DNA of 64,000 nt from Streptomyces sp. WMMB303 (GCF_029351045.1 NZ_JARKIN010000001.1:5046001-5110000), one strand, 5' to 3'; shown: positions 17,063 to 26,493, counted from the stretch's first letter. Notes: generated by a model from the letters alone, not told the origin. Program-made: numbers and translations.

Positions 17063-17611
17063 TCACCCGGCTTCGGGTCCGGCCGGGAGGCGGAGCGTCG
17101 CCCACACCGCGTTGCCACCGGTCACGGACGAGGGCCGCACGCCCCAGTCCGCCGCCAGGGCCGCCACGATGCACAGGCCCCGGCCGCTCTCGTCCGCGGC
17201 CTCGCTGTTCTTCAGCCTTGGGCGGTCGTCGCCCTCCGCGTGGTCGTGCACCTCGATCCGCAGCAGCGCGGCAACGGACGTCTCCCGGGACACCAGGGTG
17301 GCCCGGCACAGGAGTTCGGCTTCGGGCAGGCAGCGGGTGTGCACGACGGCGTTGGTGGTCAGCTCGGACAGCAGCAGCACGGCGTCGTCCGCGGTGCCGG
17401 TGGATATCGGCGGGTCCCCCCGCTCCTCCAGCCAGCCGGTGAAGGCCAGGCGCGCACGGGCGATGTGCTGCTCACGCGCGGGGAGACGCAACTGCCAGGT
17501 GGAGTCCTCCGCGCGTCCCGGTGGCGCCCCCGGAGACGGACTGCCGGCGGGCGCTGGAGACGCCGGCATGGAGGCTGCTGCGGGATCCCTGCGAGCGGGG
17601 GCGGCGTACAC
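17063..17611 (-). CDS. ATP-binding protein, RsbW/SpoIIAB-like anti-sigma-factor kinase family
   Basis: 182 aa from GTG 17611, which has GGAAGG nine bases upstream. ATG 17569 (168 aa) is the alternative start but lacks a ribosome site. A single GHKL ATPase domain is present: the N-box LLLSELTTNAVVHTR, the D-box-like LLRIEVHDHAE and the G2 box ESGRGLCIVAALAADWGV. These one-domain proteins are abundant in Streptomyces, usually act as anti-sigma factors or orphan regulators, and have often lost kinase function. No sigma factor or anti-anti-sigma factor is adjacent. It is divergent from the TAXI protein gene, with a 222-base shared upstream region. Confidence 0.85.
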   Translation of the reverse strand: MYAAPARRDPAAASMPASPAPAGSPSPGAPPGRAEDSTWQLRLPAREQHIARARLAFTGWLEERGDPPISTGTADDAVLLLSELTTNAVVHTRCLPEAELLCRATLVSRETSVAALLRIEVHDHAEGDDRPRLKNSEAADESGRGLCIVAALAADWGVRPSSVTGGNAVWATLRLPAGPEAG

Positions 17612-17833
17612 GTGGAGGCGCCTTCCGTCGAGCTGGTCCCGGCCCCGCGGAAGGGCCGTGACGCGCGTGGTCTGACCGTCACTATGGCCCCTGCAGTTCC
17701 ACTCAGCAAGCGACAGTGTGAAATTTGCAGTTCGCGAATCGGCGTGTTCGCACACGGCAGTTGGACCGGCAGACGGGCCGGAGTGACTCCCGCCACTCCC
17801 TTCCCGGCCGCCGGGCTGGCAGTATCCCCTTCC

Positions 17834-18868
17834 ATGGCCGGCCTGCGTCCGCGAACGGTGTCCCGGCCGGTGCGCCGCCCGGGCGGCTCCGGCACCGGCC
17901 GGCGACGCCTGCTGTGGTCCGCGACGGCGGTGCTCGTGGTGTGCGGGCTGCTGGCGTGGTGGCTGCGGCCGTCGCCCTCGCCCGCCCCCGGCGGAAAGAT
18001 CACTTTCGCCACCGGGGTACGCACCGGTGTGTACGAGCGCTACGGCACCCTGTTCAAGAAGCGGCTGTCCCGGGATCTGCCGCAGGTCGACCTGACGCTG
18101 CAGCACAGCGAGGGGTCGGTGCAGAACCTCGCCCGGATCGTCTCCGGGGAGGCCGACTTCACGATCACCGCCTCCGACGCGCTCGCCGCCTACCGGGAGA
18201 AGGGTGGCAAGGACGCCTTCCACATCCGGGCCTGCGCCCGGCTCTACGACGACTACATGCACCTGGTCGTGCCCCGTGACTCGCCGGTCGACAGTGCCGA
18301 GGACCTCAAGGGGCTGCGCGTCGGTGTGGGTGAGAAGCGCTCCGGGGTCGCCCTGGTGACCCGGAGACTGCTGAAGGCCGCGGGGCTCGACATGGACCAC
18401 GACGTGCATGCCGTGCGCAAGGGCATCGACCGCATGCCCGACCTGCTCTCCGCAGGCGAGCTGGACGCGTTCTTCTGGTCGGGCGGGCTGCCGACGGGAG
18501 CGATCGAGCGCCTGGCGGAGCGGACGGACATCCGGCTGGTGCAGCTCGGCGACCTGCTCCCCCGGCTGCACGAGCAGCGCCCCGACATGCGCTACTACCG
18601 CGCGGCTGTGATGGCACCCGATGCCTACCCCACCGTGCAGCGCGGCCGGTCCGTCAAGACGGTGGCCATCGCCAATCTGCTGGTGACCATGGACCACACG
18701 GACGCGGCGCTGACCGAGGGCATCACCCGCTCCGTCATCAAGAGCAGGGACCAGATCGGACGCGAGGTGCACGCGGCGCAGAAGGTCGACCTGCGGAGCG
18801 CCATCTACACCGACCCCGTGCCGCTGCACGAGGGAGCCCGTCGCTACTACCGCTCGGCCAAACCCTGA
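17834..18868 (+). CDS. TAXI-family TRAP-type solute-binding protein, membrane-anchored
   Basis: 344 aa from ATG 17834 (MAGLRPRTVSRPVRRPGGSG). The N-terminal basic stretch and helix LLWSATAVLVVCGLLAWWL form an uncleaved anchor or signal. The mature part has the TAXI hallmarks: ITFATGVRTGVYERYG, EGSVQNLARIVSGEADFTIT, GLRVGVGEKRSGVALVTRRLL and ELDAFFWSGGLPTGAI. TAXI proteins normally deliver small acids such as glutamate or 2-oxoglutarate to a fused TRAP permease, but no permease gene is in this window. The next gene, a mannosidase, starts 52 bases later. A sensing role, perhaps for the gluK kinase further downstream, is possible but unsupported by direct evidence. Confidence 0.85.
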   Translation: MAGLRPRTVSRPVRRPGGSGTGRRRLLWSATAVLVVCGLLAWWLRPSPSPAPGGKITFATGVRTGVYERYGTLFKKRLSRDLPQVDLTLQHSEGSVQNLARIVSGEADFTITASDALAAYREKGGKDAFHIRACARLYDDYMHLVVPRDSPVDSAEDLKGLRVGVGEKRSGVALVTRRLLKAAGLDMDHDVHAVRKGIDRMPDLLSAGELDAFFWSGGLPTGAIERLAERTDIRLVQLGDLLPRLHEQRPDMRYYRAAVMAPDAYPTVQRGRSVKTVAIANLLVTMDHTDAALTEGITRSVIKSRDQIGREVHAAQKVDLRSAIYTDPVPLHEGARRYYRSAKP

Positions 18869-18920
18869 CCGGAACACCGCTGTCGGCACCAGGCCCCGAC
18901 CCCCACCGAGGAGCCGCCCG

Positions 18921-21900
18921 ATGCATGACGACCACCGCACCGTCGAGGACCGGCTGCGCCGGGTACTGGAGGAACGCGTACGGCCCGCCGTCCACACCTA
19001 CGCGCTGCCGCTGACCGTCGCACGCTGGGAAGCGCCGGGAGAGCCCGTGCCCGCGGCGGACGCCATCGCGGCGCCCTACCGGCCGTCGGCCGTGGGCGAG
19101 ACCTGGGGGCCGGCCTGGGGCACCACCTGGTTCCGGGTGACGGGTCAGGTGCCGCACAGCTGGGCGGGCCGCACCGTGGAGGCCGTACTCGACCTGGGCT
19201 TCGAGCGGGACATGCCGGGGTTCCAGTGCGAGGGGCTGGTGCACCGGGCGGACGGCGAGCCCGTCAAGGGGCTGCATCCGCGCAACTCCTGGGTGCGGCT
19301 TGCGGAGCCGGCAGCCGGGGGTGAGGAGGTCGAGCTGTACGTCGAGGCGGCCTCCAACCCGATCCTCAACACGCCGCAGACACCGACCTACCAGGGAGAT
19401 GTCCGCACGGCCGGCAGCGCTCCGCTGTACCGGTTGGCGCGGATGGACCTGACGGTCTTCGAGCCGCAGGTGTGGGAGCTGGCTCTGGACCTGGAGGTGG
19501 CGGGCTCCCTGATGCGCGAGCTGCCGCTGGAGGACGCCCGCCGCTGGGAGCTGCTGCGCGCCCTGGAGCGGGCGCTGGACGCGCTGGATCTCGCCGACGT
19601 GCCCGGCAGCGCGGAGCGGGCGCGGGAGCGGCTGACGGCGGCGCTGGGCGCTCCCGCACGGGCCTCTGCGCACCGGGTCAGCGCGGTGGGACACGCGCAC
19701 ATCGACTCGGCATGGCTGTGGCCGCTGCGCGAGACGGTGCGCAAGGTGGCCCGGACCTCCTCCAACATGGTCGCGCTGATGGACGAGCATCCCGGCTTCG
19801 TCTTCGCCATGTCGCAGGCCCAGCAGTTCGCCTGGCTCAAGGAGCACCGGCCCGAGGTGTACGCCAAGGTCGCGCGCAAGGTCGCCGAGGGCCGTTTCGT
19901 CCCGGTGGGCGGGATGTGGGTCGAGTCGGACACCAACATGGTGGGCGGCGAGGCCATGGCGCGGCAGCTCGGCTACGGGAAGAAGTTCTTCCTGGAAGAG
20001 TTCGGCATCGAGACGAAGGAGGTGTGGCTGCCCGACTCCTTCGGATACACCGCGGCGCTGCCGCAACTGGTGAAGCTCTCCGGTTCCGACTGGTTCCTGA
20101 CCCAGAAGATCTCCTGGAGCAGCACCAACCCCTTCCCGCACCACACCTTCTGGTGGGAGGGCATCGACGGCACCCGGGTCTTCACCCACTTCCCGCCGGT
20201 CGACACCTACAACGCGACGCTCAGCGGCGAGGAGCTGGCGCACGCGGCGCGCAACTTCCGCGAGAAGGGCGCCGCCTCGCGCTCCCTGGTGCCGTTCGGC
20301 CACGGCGACGGCGGTGGGGGCGCGACCCGCGAGATGCTGGGGCGCGCGGCACGTACCCGTGATCTGGACGGCTCGCCGCGGGTCACGGTCGAGAAGCCCG
20401 CAGCGTTCTTCGAGAAGGCGCGGGCGGAGTATCCCGACGCACCGGTGTGGCAGGGCGAGCTCTATCTGGAGCTGCACCGGGGCACCTACACCTCGCAAGC
20501 CGCCACCAAGCAGGGCAACCGGCGGTCCGAGTCCCTGCTGCACGAGGCCGAGCTGTGGGCGGCCACTGCCGCTGTGCGCACCGGGTACGCCTATCCGTAC
20601 GCGCAGCTCGAGGAGCTGTGGAAGACGGTGCTGCTGCACCAGTTCCACGACATCCTGCCGGGGTCGTCCATCGCCTGGGTGCACCGCGAGGCCCGCCGGA
20701 CGTATGCGCGGGTCGCCGAGGAGCTGACAGGGATCGTCGAGGAGGCCCAGCGGGCGCTCGTCGGGCGCGGGGAGCGCGACGTCGTCTTCAACGGCTCCCC
20801 GCACACCCGTCGTGGCGTCCCGGCGGGCGGCGCCCGGCCCGCCACCGAGAGCGGCGCCGAGCACCGGACCGGCGCCGAGGGCGAGGAGACGGTGACCGTG
20901 ACCGAGCGGACACGCGGCGGCTGGACGCTGGACAACGGGCTGGTGCGGGTGGAGGTGGACGGCCGCGGACTGGTCGTCTCCGCGTACGACCGGCGCGCCC
21001 GGCGGGAGGCCGTGGCCCCCGGCTGCCCGGCCAACCTCCTCCAGCTCCACCCCGATCTGCCCAACCACTGGGACGCCTGGGACGTCGACGCGTTCTACCG
21101 GCACACGGCCACCGATCTGACGCACGCCGACGACGTGACCCTCTCCGCTGCGGACGGCAGCAGCGCCACCGTCCGGGCCCGCCGCTCCTTCGGCGACTCG
21201 ACCGCGGTGCAGTCGGTGACCCTGCACGCGGGCAGTCCTCTGCTGCTGATGGAGGCCGACGTCGACTGGCACGAGAGCGAGAAGCTGCTCAAGGCGGCGT
21301 TCCCGCTGGACGTGAAGGCCGACCGGTCGGCTGCCGAAACCCAGTTCGGACACGTCTTCCGGCCCACCCACACCAACACCACGTGGGAGGCGGCGAAGTT
21401 CGAGATCTGCGCCCACCGCTGGCTGCACGTGGAGGAGCCGGGCTGGGGCGCGACGCTGGTCAACGACTCCACCTATGGGCATGACGTCACCCGGGACATC
21501 CGCGCCGACGGGGGCCAGACCACCACGGTGCGGCTGTCGCTGCTGCGCGCGCCCCGCTATCCGGACCCGGAGACGGACCAGGGCCGTCACCTGATGCGCT
21601 ACGGGCTGGTACCGGGCGCGACCCTGTGGGACGCGGTGCGCGAGGGGCACTGGATCAACCTGCCCGAGCGGACCGTGCCGGGGGACGGCAGCGCCGTCGC
21701 CCCGCTGATCACGCTCGACGGCGACCAGGGCGGCCAGGTCGTCGCCGAGACGGTGAAACTGGCGGACGACGGCAGCGGCGACGTGATCGTGCGCCTCTAC
21801 GAGTCGCTGGGCGGCCGGGCCGGCGCACTGCTGGCGCCCGGCTTCCCCGTCACGTCGGTGAGCGAGACGGACCTGCTGGAGCGGCCGTCGGCCGAGCCGC

Positions 21901-21995
21901 GGGCGCACCACACGGTGGAGGAGGACGGGGTCCGGGTGGCGCTGCGGCCCTTCCAGATCCTCACGCTGCGTCTGGGGCGTTCCGGGGAACAGTGA
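18921..21995 (+). CDS. alpha-mannosidase, glycoside hydrolase family 38
   Basis: 1024 aa, cytoplasmic (no signal peptide). The start is ATG 18921 with GAGGAG upstream. Zinc and active-site motifs are visible: VGHAHIDSAWLWPLRET (His and Asp ligands), EVWLPDSFGYTAALPQ with the nucleophile near Asp372, and LHQFHDILPGSSI (His ligand). The C-terminal beta domains show WEAAKFEICAHRWLHVEE and LVNDSTYGHDV. Family members cleave alpha-mannosides, in bacteria often to recycle mannosylated glycans. The last 35 bases overlap the convergent gluK stop. Preceding TAXI gene and this one are probably transcribed together. Confidence 0.93.
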   Translation: MHDDHRTVEDRLRRVLEERVRPAVHTYALPLTVARWEAPGEPVPAADAIAAPYRPSAVGETWGPAWGTTWFRVTGQVPHSWAGRTVEAVLDLGFERDMPGFQCEGLVHRADGEPVKGLHPRNSWVRLAEPAAGGEEVELYVEAASNPILNTPQTPTYQGDVRTAGSAPLYRLARMDLTVFEPQVWELALDLEVAGSLMRELPLEDARRWELLRALERALDALDLADVPGSAERARERLTAALGAPARASAHRVSAVGHAHIDSAWLWPLRETVRKVARTSSNMVALMDEHPGFVFAMSQAQQFAWLKEHRPEVYAKVARKVAEGRFVPVGGMWVESDTNMVGGEAMARQLGYGKKFFLEEFGIETKEVWLPDSFGYTAALPQLVKLSGSDWFLTQKISWSSTNPFPHHTFWWEGIDGTRVFTHFPPVDTYNATLSGEELAHAARNFREKGAASRSLVPFGHGDGGGGATREMLGRAARTRDLDGSPRVTVEKPAAFFEKARAEYPDAPVWQGELYLELHRGTYTSQAATKQGNRRSESLLHEAELWAATAAVRTGYAYPYAQLEELWKTVLLHQFHDILPGSSIAWVHREARRTYARVAEELTGIVEEAQRALVGRGERDVVFNGSPHTRRGVPAGGARPATESGAEHRTGAEGEETVTVTERTRGGWTLDNGLVRVEVDGRGLVVSAYDRRARREAVAPGCPANLLQLHPDLPNHWDAWDVDAFYRHTATDLTHADDVTLSAADGSSATVRARRSFGDSTAVQSVTLHAGSPLLLMEADVDWHESEKLLKAAFPLDVKADRSAAETQFGHVFRPTHTNTTWEAAKFEICAHRWLHVEEPGWGATLVNDSTYGHDVTRDIRADGGQTTTVRLSLLRAPRYPDPETDQGRHLMRYGLVPGATLWDAVREGHWINLPERTVPGDGSAVAPLITLDGDQGGQVVAETVKLADDGSGDVIVRLYESLGGRAGALLAPGFPVTSVSETDLLERPSAEPRAHHTVEEDGVRVALRPFQILTLRLGRSGEQ

Positions 21996-23388
21996 TCAGC
22001 ACCCGCAGCCCCCGCGGCTCGTGGTGCGCGAAGGACAGCCCGGCACCGCCCCCGGCGAGCAGGGCTCGGGTGATGGAGAGGCCGAGCCCCGAGCCGGAGA
22101 CGTTCTGGTGGCGGCCGCTGCGCCAGAAGCGGTCGCCCACGCGCTCCAGTTCCTCGTCGGTCAGCCCGGGGCCGCCGTCGGCCGTCTCGACGGTCACGCT
22201 GTCGCCCTCGGCGTGGACGGTGACCGTGACGGTGCCGCCCTCCGGGGTGAACTTCACCGCGTTGTCGACCACGGCGTCCAGCCCGCTGGAGAGCGCCACC
22301 GGGTCGGCCCACCCGGTCGCCGCCGTCTGTCCCTCGAGCCTCAGCTCCACTCCGCTGTGCTCCGCGGTGGGCCGCCAGGCGGCGACCCGCTCGGCAGCGA
22401 TCTCGGCGACGTCGGTGAGCTGCACGTGCGCGCTGCCCGAATGCTCGGCCAGCGCCAGGTCGAGCAGGTCGTCCAGCACCCTCGCCAGCCGCTTGCCCTC
22501 CGCCCGCACCGACGCCATCTCCTCGTTGCCCTCGGGCAGCTCCAGCGCGAGCAGTTCGATACGCAGCAGCAGCGCCGAGAGCGGGTTGCGCAACTGGTGC
22601 GAGGCGTCGGCGACGAAAGCGCGCTGCTGCTCCAGCACGCTCTCCAGGTTGCCGGCCATCTCGTTGAAGGAGTGCGCGAGCCTGCGCAGCTCCGGAGGTC
22701 CCACCGAGGCGACGACGCGGGAGGTGAGCTTTCCGGTGGCGATCTCGTGGGCGGCCCGGTCCAGGGTCCGGACCGGCTTGAGCACCCAGCCGGTCAGGCG
22801 CAGCGCGGCGCCGAGGGCCAGCAGCATGGCGGCCGCCTCCCCGACGGCGATGGCCAGCCAGCCGCGCAGGGTCCGCGACCGCATCGGTCCGGTGGGCGAG
22901 TCGGTCAGCACCACCGCGGCCACATCGCCGTCCCGGATGACGGGGGAGGCGACGGCGATCCGGCCGTCGCTCTGCCAGGGCCACACCTGGGGCGGGTCGT
23001 GGCTGCGGCGCCCGGCCAGCGCCTCGGCGAAGGCGCGTGCGCCGTCGGGTCGCCCCTCCGGCCCGGCCGCCTTGTCCTCGCCGGGTATCCGCCAGGTGGC
23101 GGGGGAGGCCGCCATGGTGCGGCCGTCGCGGTAGAAGACGCCGGCGCGGATGCCGTAGAGGTCGTGGTAGCGGTCGAGTTCGTGCTGGAGGGTGGCGCGA
23201 CGCTCGTCCGGTGCGCTGGTGGAGGTGACGAATTGCGCGAGTGAGGCGAACCGGGCGGTGTCGTCGATCCGGTCGACGACCACCCGCTGCTGCTCGGCCT
23301 GCGCCTGGCTCAACGCCAGCGGGAAGCCCAGGGCCAGCAGGACCCCGGCCAGCAGGACGATGAGGAGCGGAAGGAGGCGGGTGCGCAC
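21961..23388 (-). CDS. gluK: sensor histidine kinase, GluK-type
   Basis: 475 aa membrane sensor kinase. TM1 spans about residues 6-26 (LPLLIVLLAGVLLALGFPLA). An extracytoplasmic sensor region of ~130 residues follows, then TM2 (GWLAIAVGEAAAMLLALGAA), HAMP, HisKA with the phospho-His in ADASHQLRNPLSALLL, N-box DAVVDNAVKFTPEGG and G boxes DGGPGLTDEE and GSGLGLSITRALL. It lies 22 bases downstream of the response regulator, so they are coupled, and divergent from the glutamate transporter. In S. coelicolor the equivalent pair GluR-GluK senses glutamate and controls gluABCD. The symbol rests on this synteny and family match. Confidence 0.9.
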   Translation of the reverse strand: MRTRLLPLLIVLLAGVLLALGFPLALSQAQAEQQRVVVDRIDDTARFASLAQFVTSTSAPDERRATLQHELDRYHDLYGIRAGVFYRDGRTMAASPATWRIPGEDKAAGPEGRPDGARAFAEALAGRRSHDPPQVWPWQSDGRIAVASPVIRDGDVAAVVLTDSPTGPMRSRTLRGWLAIAVGEAAAMLLALGAALRLTGWVLKPVRTLDRAAHEIATGKLTSRVVASVGPPELRRLAHSFNEMAGNLESVLEQQRAFVADASHQLRNPLSALLLRIELLALELPEGNEEMASVRAEGKRLARVLDDLLDLALAEHSGSAHVQLTDVAEIAAERVAAWRPTAEHSGVELRLEGQTAATGWADPVALSSGLDAVVDNAVKFTPEGGTVTVTVHAEGDSVTVETADGGPGLTDEELERVGDRFWRSGRHQNVSGSGLGLSITRALLAGGGAGLSFAHHEPRGLRVLITVPRNAPDAA

Positions 23389-23410
23389 GTCGGGGTTCCG
23401 GTCCGGCGGG

Positions 23411-24136
23411 TCAGTCGGCCCGGGCGGTCATGCGGTAGCCCACCCCGCGCACCGTCTCGATCAGGGTCGGCTGCCGCAGTTTCGAGCGGAGCGAGGCCAC
23501 GTGCACCTCCAGGGTGCGCCCGGTGCCCTCCCAGCTCGTCCGCCAGACCTCGCTGATGATCTGCTCGCGCCGGAAGACGACACCGGGCCGCTGGGCCAGC
23601 AGCGCCAGCAGGTCGAACTCCTTGCGGGTGAGCGGTACGGGTGCGCCGTCCACCCGGACCTGCCGGGTGGGCAACTCGATGGTCACGGCGCCCAGCCGCA
23701 GCGTGCCGCTCTCGTCCGGCCCCTGGGAGGCGGTGCGCTCGCCGGGCGGGGGCGTCTCTTCGACCGCCGTGCGGCGGCTGACGGCGTGGATCCGGGCCAG
23801 CAGCTCTCCCATGTCGTAGGGCTTGACCACGTAGTCGTCCGCGCCGAGGTTGAGGCCGTGTATACGGGAGCGCACATCGGCGCGCGCGGTCACCATGATC
23901 ACCGGGGTGGAGCTGGTGCGGCGGATACGGCCACACACCTCGAAGCCGTCCTGGTCGGGCAGGCCGAGGTCGAGCAGGACGACGGCGAAGCAGGGTCCCT
24001 CCTGACCGCCCACGAGGAGCTCCTGGAGCGCCTCGGCGCCGCTGCGTACATGGGTGACCTCGAAGCCGTGCCGCGCCAGCACCGCGGAGAGCGCCGCGGC
24101 CACGCGGTCGTCGTCCTCGACGAGCAGCAGTTTCAC
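23411..24136 (-). CDS. gluR: OmpR-family response regulator, GluR-type
   Basis: 241 aa. The receiver domain has acidic pocket LLVEDDD, phospho-Asp in VVLLDLGLPDQDG, Thr in IMVTARAD and Lys in DDYVVKPYDMGEL. A ~25-residue linker leads to a winged-helix DNA-binding domain (PLTRKEFDLLALLAQRPG, TVRGVGYRM). Start GTG 24136 has GGAGG six bases upstream. It is the first gene of the gluR-gluK operon, divergent from gluA across a 369-base region that probably holds its own operator. Expected to activate gluABCD in response to extracellular glutamate. Confidence 0.92.
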   Translation of the reverse strand: MKLLLVEDDDRVAAALSAVLARHGFEVTHVRSGAEALQELLVGGQEGPCFAVVLLDLGLPDQDGFEVCGRIRRTSSTPVIMVTARADVRSRIHGLNLGADDYVVKPYDMGELLARIHAVSRRTAVEETPPPGERTASQGPDESGTLRLGAVTIELPTRQVRVDGAPVPLTRKEFDLLALLAQRPGVVFRREQIISEVWRTSWEGTGRTLEVHVASLRSKLRQPTLIETVRGVGYRMTARAD

Positions 24137-24505
24137 CGGGCACCTCCTGTTCTCCCACCGCCTCCGGCGAACGAGTCCAACAGTGCATCCACGCTGATCG
24201 GCGCAGGTGAGTCAAGGGCTCACCGGTACCGCGCGGACATCCGTTATACAGCCGGTACGACGACCGTCAGGCGGCCGCTACGCCGACCGCCGCCGGGGCC
24301 GCCACCCGGACCCGGGCGGGCCCGGCCGGGCCGGGCGAGCCGCGGCGGCATGGTGGGAGAACCGATCGGCCCCCTCTTGCCCTCTATACCCAGTCTGCCG
24401 GGGTGCGGCCGGATCGTTATGCTCAATTTCAGCTCAGATGTGATGACGCTCCTCGCAGCCGCTCACTAAGGTCCTCGCAACCGACGAGGACGGAGCTGGA
24501 CGTCG
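24137..24505. promoter_or_regulatory. divergent gluR / gluA promoter region
   Basis: 369 gene-free bases between two divergent starts. In S. coelicolor the corresponding region is bound by GluR. About 60-90 bases before gluA is an AT-richer segment (GATCGTTATGCTCAATTTCA, 24414-24433) that could hold the transporter promoter. I could not define a repeated GluR operator with confidence. Confidence 0.6.
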
Positions 24506-25291
24506 ATGAGCGAAGTATCGGTGACCAAGGACGCAGGCGGTCCCGAGCCCGCGACCGACAAGCTGGTCGTACTGGACAACATCAACAAGCACTTCGGTGC
24601 GCTGCACGTCCTCCAGGACATTGACCTGACCATCGCGCGCGGCGAGGTCGTCGTCGTCATCGGCCCCTCGGGGTCGGGCAAGTCCACACTGTGCCGCACC
24701 ATCAACCGGCTGGAGACCGTCGACTCGGGCAGCATCACGATCGACGACAAGCCGCTGCCCGAGGAGGGCAGGGAACTGGCGAAGCTCCGTGCCGACGTCG
24801 GCATGGTCTTCCAGTCCTTCAACCTCTTCGCGCACAAGACGGTGCTGGAGAACGTCACGCTGGGCCAGACCAAGGTCCGCAGGACGGACAAGCAGACGGC
24901 GGAGCAGAAGGGCCGCGCGCTGCTGGACCGGGTCGGCGTCGGCAACCAGGCCGACAAGTACCCCGCCCAGCTCTCCGGCGGCCAGCAGCAGCGCGTCGCA
25001 ATCGCCCGGGCTCTGGCGATGGACCCGAAGGTGATGCTCTTCGACGAGCCGACCTCGGCCCTCGACCCCGAGATGATCAATGAAGTCCTGGAGGTCATGC
25101 AGCAACTGGCCCGGGACGGAATGACCATGGTCGTCGTCACCCATGAGATGGGATTCGCGCGTTCGGCGGCGAACCGCGTGGTCTTCATGGCGGACGGCCG
25201 GATCGTGGAGGAAGCCACCCCCGAGCAGTTCTTCAGCAACCCGCGCAGCGACCGCGCCAAGGACTTCCTCTCGAAGATCCTGCACCACTGA
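24506..25291 (+). CDS. gluA: glutamate ABC transporter, ATP-binding protein
   Basis: 261 aa. Polar-amino-acid-type ABC ATPase: Walker A GPSGSGKSTLCR, Q-loop VFQSFNLFAHKT, signature LSGGQQQRVAIARAL, Walker B VMLFDEPTSALDPEM and the H-loop VVVTHEMGFAR. The first gene of gluABCD. The order (ATPase, binding protein, two permeases) is that of corynebacterial and streptomycete glutamate uptake operons. ATG 24506 follows GGACGGAGC. Confidence 0.95.
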   Translation: MSEVSVTKDAGGPEPATDKLVVLDNINKHFGALHVLQDIDLTIARGEVVVVIGPSGSGKSTLCRTINRLETVDSGSITIDDKPLPEEGRELAKLRADVGMVFQSFNLFAHKTVLENVTLGQTKVRRTDKQTAEQKGRALLDRVGVGNQADKYPAQLSGGQQQRVAIARALAMDPKVMLFDEPTSALDPEMINEVLEVMQQLARDGMTMVVVTHEMGFARSAANRVVFMADGRIVEEATPEQFFSNPRSDRAKDFLSKILHH

Positions 25292-25420
25292 GCTTTCACC
25301 GCTTGCCATGTGACCCCGTATGACCCCGTACCCACCGCCCGCTTCGGCAGCAGCGCACAGCCGGACGGGCAGCGCTTCGGCACACCGGGCCAACGACTTT
25401 CCGAGCAAGGGATGTTCACT

Positions 25421-26332
25421 ATGAAGTTCCACAAGACCGCCGCGGCGGCAGCCGCCGTACTGGCTCTCGCCGCCACCGCGGCCTGCGGTGGCAAAGAGGG
25501 CTCCGCGGGCGACAAGCCCAAGGACCAGACGGACGAGAAGGCGCTCCCCACCTACGAGGTCGCCAAGGACGTCAAGGTCGACTCGGCCGTCCTCAAGAAG
25601 GCCCAGAAGCGCGGGAAGATCGTCATCGGCGCCAAGGCCGACCAGCCCTACCTCGGCTTCCAGGACCAGTCGACCAAGAAGTACTCCGGCTTCGACATCG
25701 AGATGGCCAAGATGATCGCGGCCGATCTCGGCTTCACGCCCAAGCAGATCGAGTGGAAGACGGTCGACTCCGGCGCCCGTGAGACCACGGTCTCCAAGGG
25801 CGACGTCGATCTGATGATCGGCACCTACACGATCAACGACGAGCGCAAGAAGCAGATCGACTTCGCCGGCCCGTACTTCCACGCCGGCGCCTCGCTGCTC
25901 GTCCGCAAGGACGAGAAGGAGGTCACCGGACCGGAGTCGGTCAAGGGCAAGAAGGTCTGCTCCATCGTCGGCTCGACGCCGCTGCAGGTCATCAAGAAGC
26001 CCAAGTACGGCGCCGAGGTCACCGAGCTGAGCAAGTACTCCGAGTGCGTCTCGCAGCTCCTCGACGGCCAGGTCGACGCGGTCACCACGGACGACGCGAT
26101 CCTGATGGGCTACGCGGCGCAGAACCCCGGCAAGCTCAAGGTCGTCGGCAAGCCCTTCTCCGACGAGCCCTACGGCGTCGGCCTGAAGAAGGGCGACGCC
26201 GCGCTGCAGAAGGCCGTCGCCGACTCGATCAAGAAGCACGAGGACAACGGCGACTACAAGAAGGCGTACGACGCGACGCTGGGCAAGTCCGGCTCCAAGT
26301 TCAAGACGCCGCCCGAGATCACCGAGAAGTGA
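25421..26332 (+). CDS. gluB: glutamate ABC transporter, substrate-binding lipoprotein
   Basis: 303 aa from ATG 25421. An in-frame ATG nine bases earlier and further open frame to 25310 exist, but only the 25421 start places AAGGGA at a proper distance and begins at the signal peptide (MKFHKTAAAAAAVLALAATA-ACGG, lipobox cysteine near residue 22). The SBP_bac_3 fold has GKIVIGAKADQPYLGF, YSGFDIEMAKMIAADLG, DLMIGTYTINDERKKQIDF and KVCSIVGSTPLQVI. Anchored outside the membrane, it captures glutamate (possibly aspartate or glutamine) for GluCD. Located 129 bases after gluA and 161 before gluC, with a hairpin in the second gap. Confidence 0.94.
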   Translation: MKFHKTAAAAAAVLALAATAACGGKEGSAGDKPKDQTDEKALPTYEVAKDVKVDSAVLKKAQKRGKIVIGAKADQPYLGFQDQSTKKYSGFDIEMAKMIAADLGFTPKQIEWKTVDSGARETTVSKGDVDLMIGTYTINDERKKQIDFAGPYFHAGASLLVRKDEKEVTGPESVKGKKVCSIVGSTPLQVIKKPKYGAEVTELSKYSECVSQLLDGQVDAVTTDDAILMGYAAQNPGKLKVVGKPFSDEPYGVGLKKGDAALQKAVADSIKKHEDNGDYKKAYDATLGKSGSKFKTPPEITEK

Positions 26333-26337
26333 TGCCG

Positions 26338-26381
26338 CACGCCCCGCTCCCCGGCGCCGGTGCCGCGCGGGGCGGGGCGTG
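26338..26381 (+). terminator. hairpin between gluB and gluC (putative attenuator or mRNA stabiliser)
   Basis: Arms CACGCCCCGC (26338-26347) and GCGGGGCGTG (26372-26381) start about five bases past the gluB stop. No T-run follows. In ABC operons such intercistronic hairpins often raise binding protein over permease. That role is inferred. Confidence 0.5.
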
Positions 26382-26493
26382 GTGTTGCGGGCGCACCGCC
26401 CGCCCTTCCCGGTGCCTCGCACCCGGCGGGTGACCGCCGGGTGACCGGCCCGGCCCTTCCCGCCGTCCCTACGCGACTCCTCGCGGAGAATTC

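Noticed and set aside
17612..18997. Upstream extension of the RsbW-like gene giving a 644-codon frame
   Set aside because: The extension runs antisense over the TAXI gene, and only the last ~180 codons match the ATPase family.
18738..21911. 1057-codon open frame on the minus strand opposite the mannosidase gene
   Set aside because: Antisense to the GH38 gene with intact active-site motifs, and Arg/Gly/His-rich with no family match.
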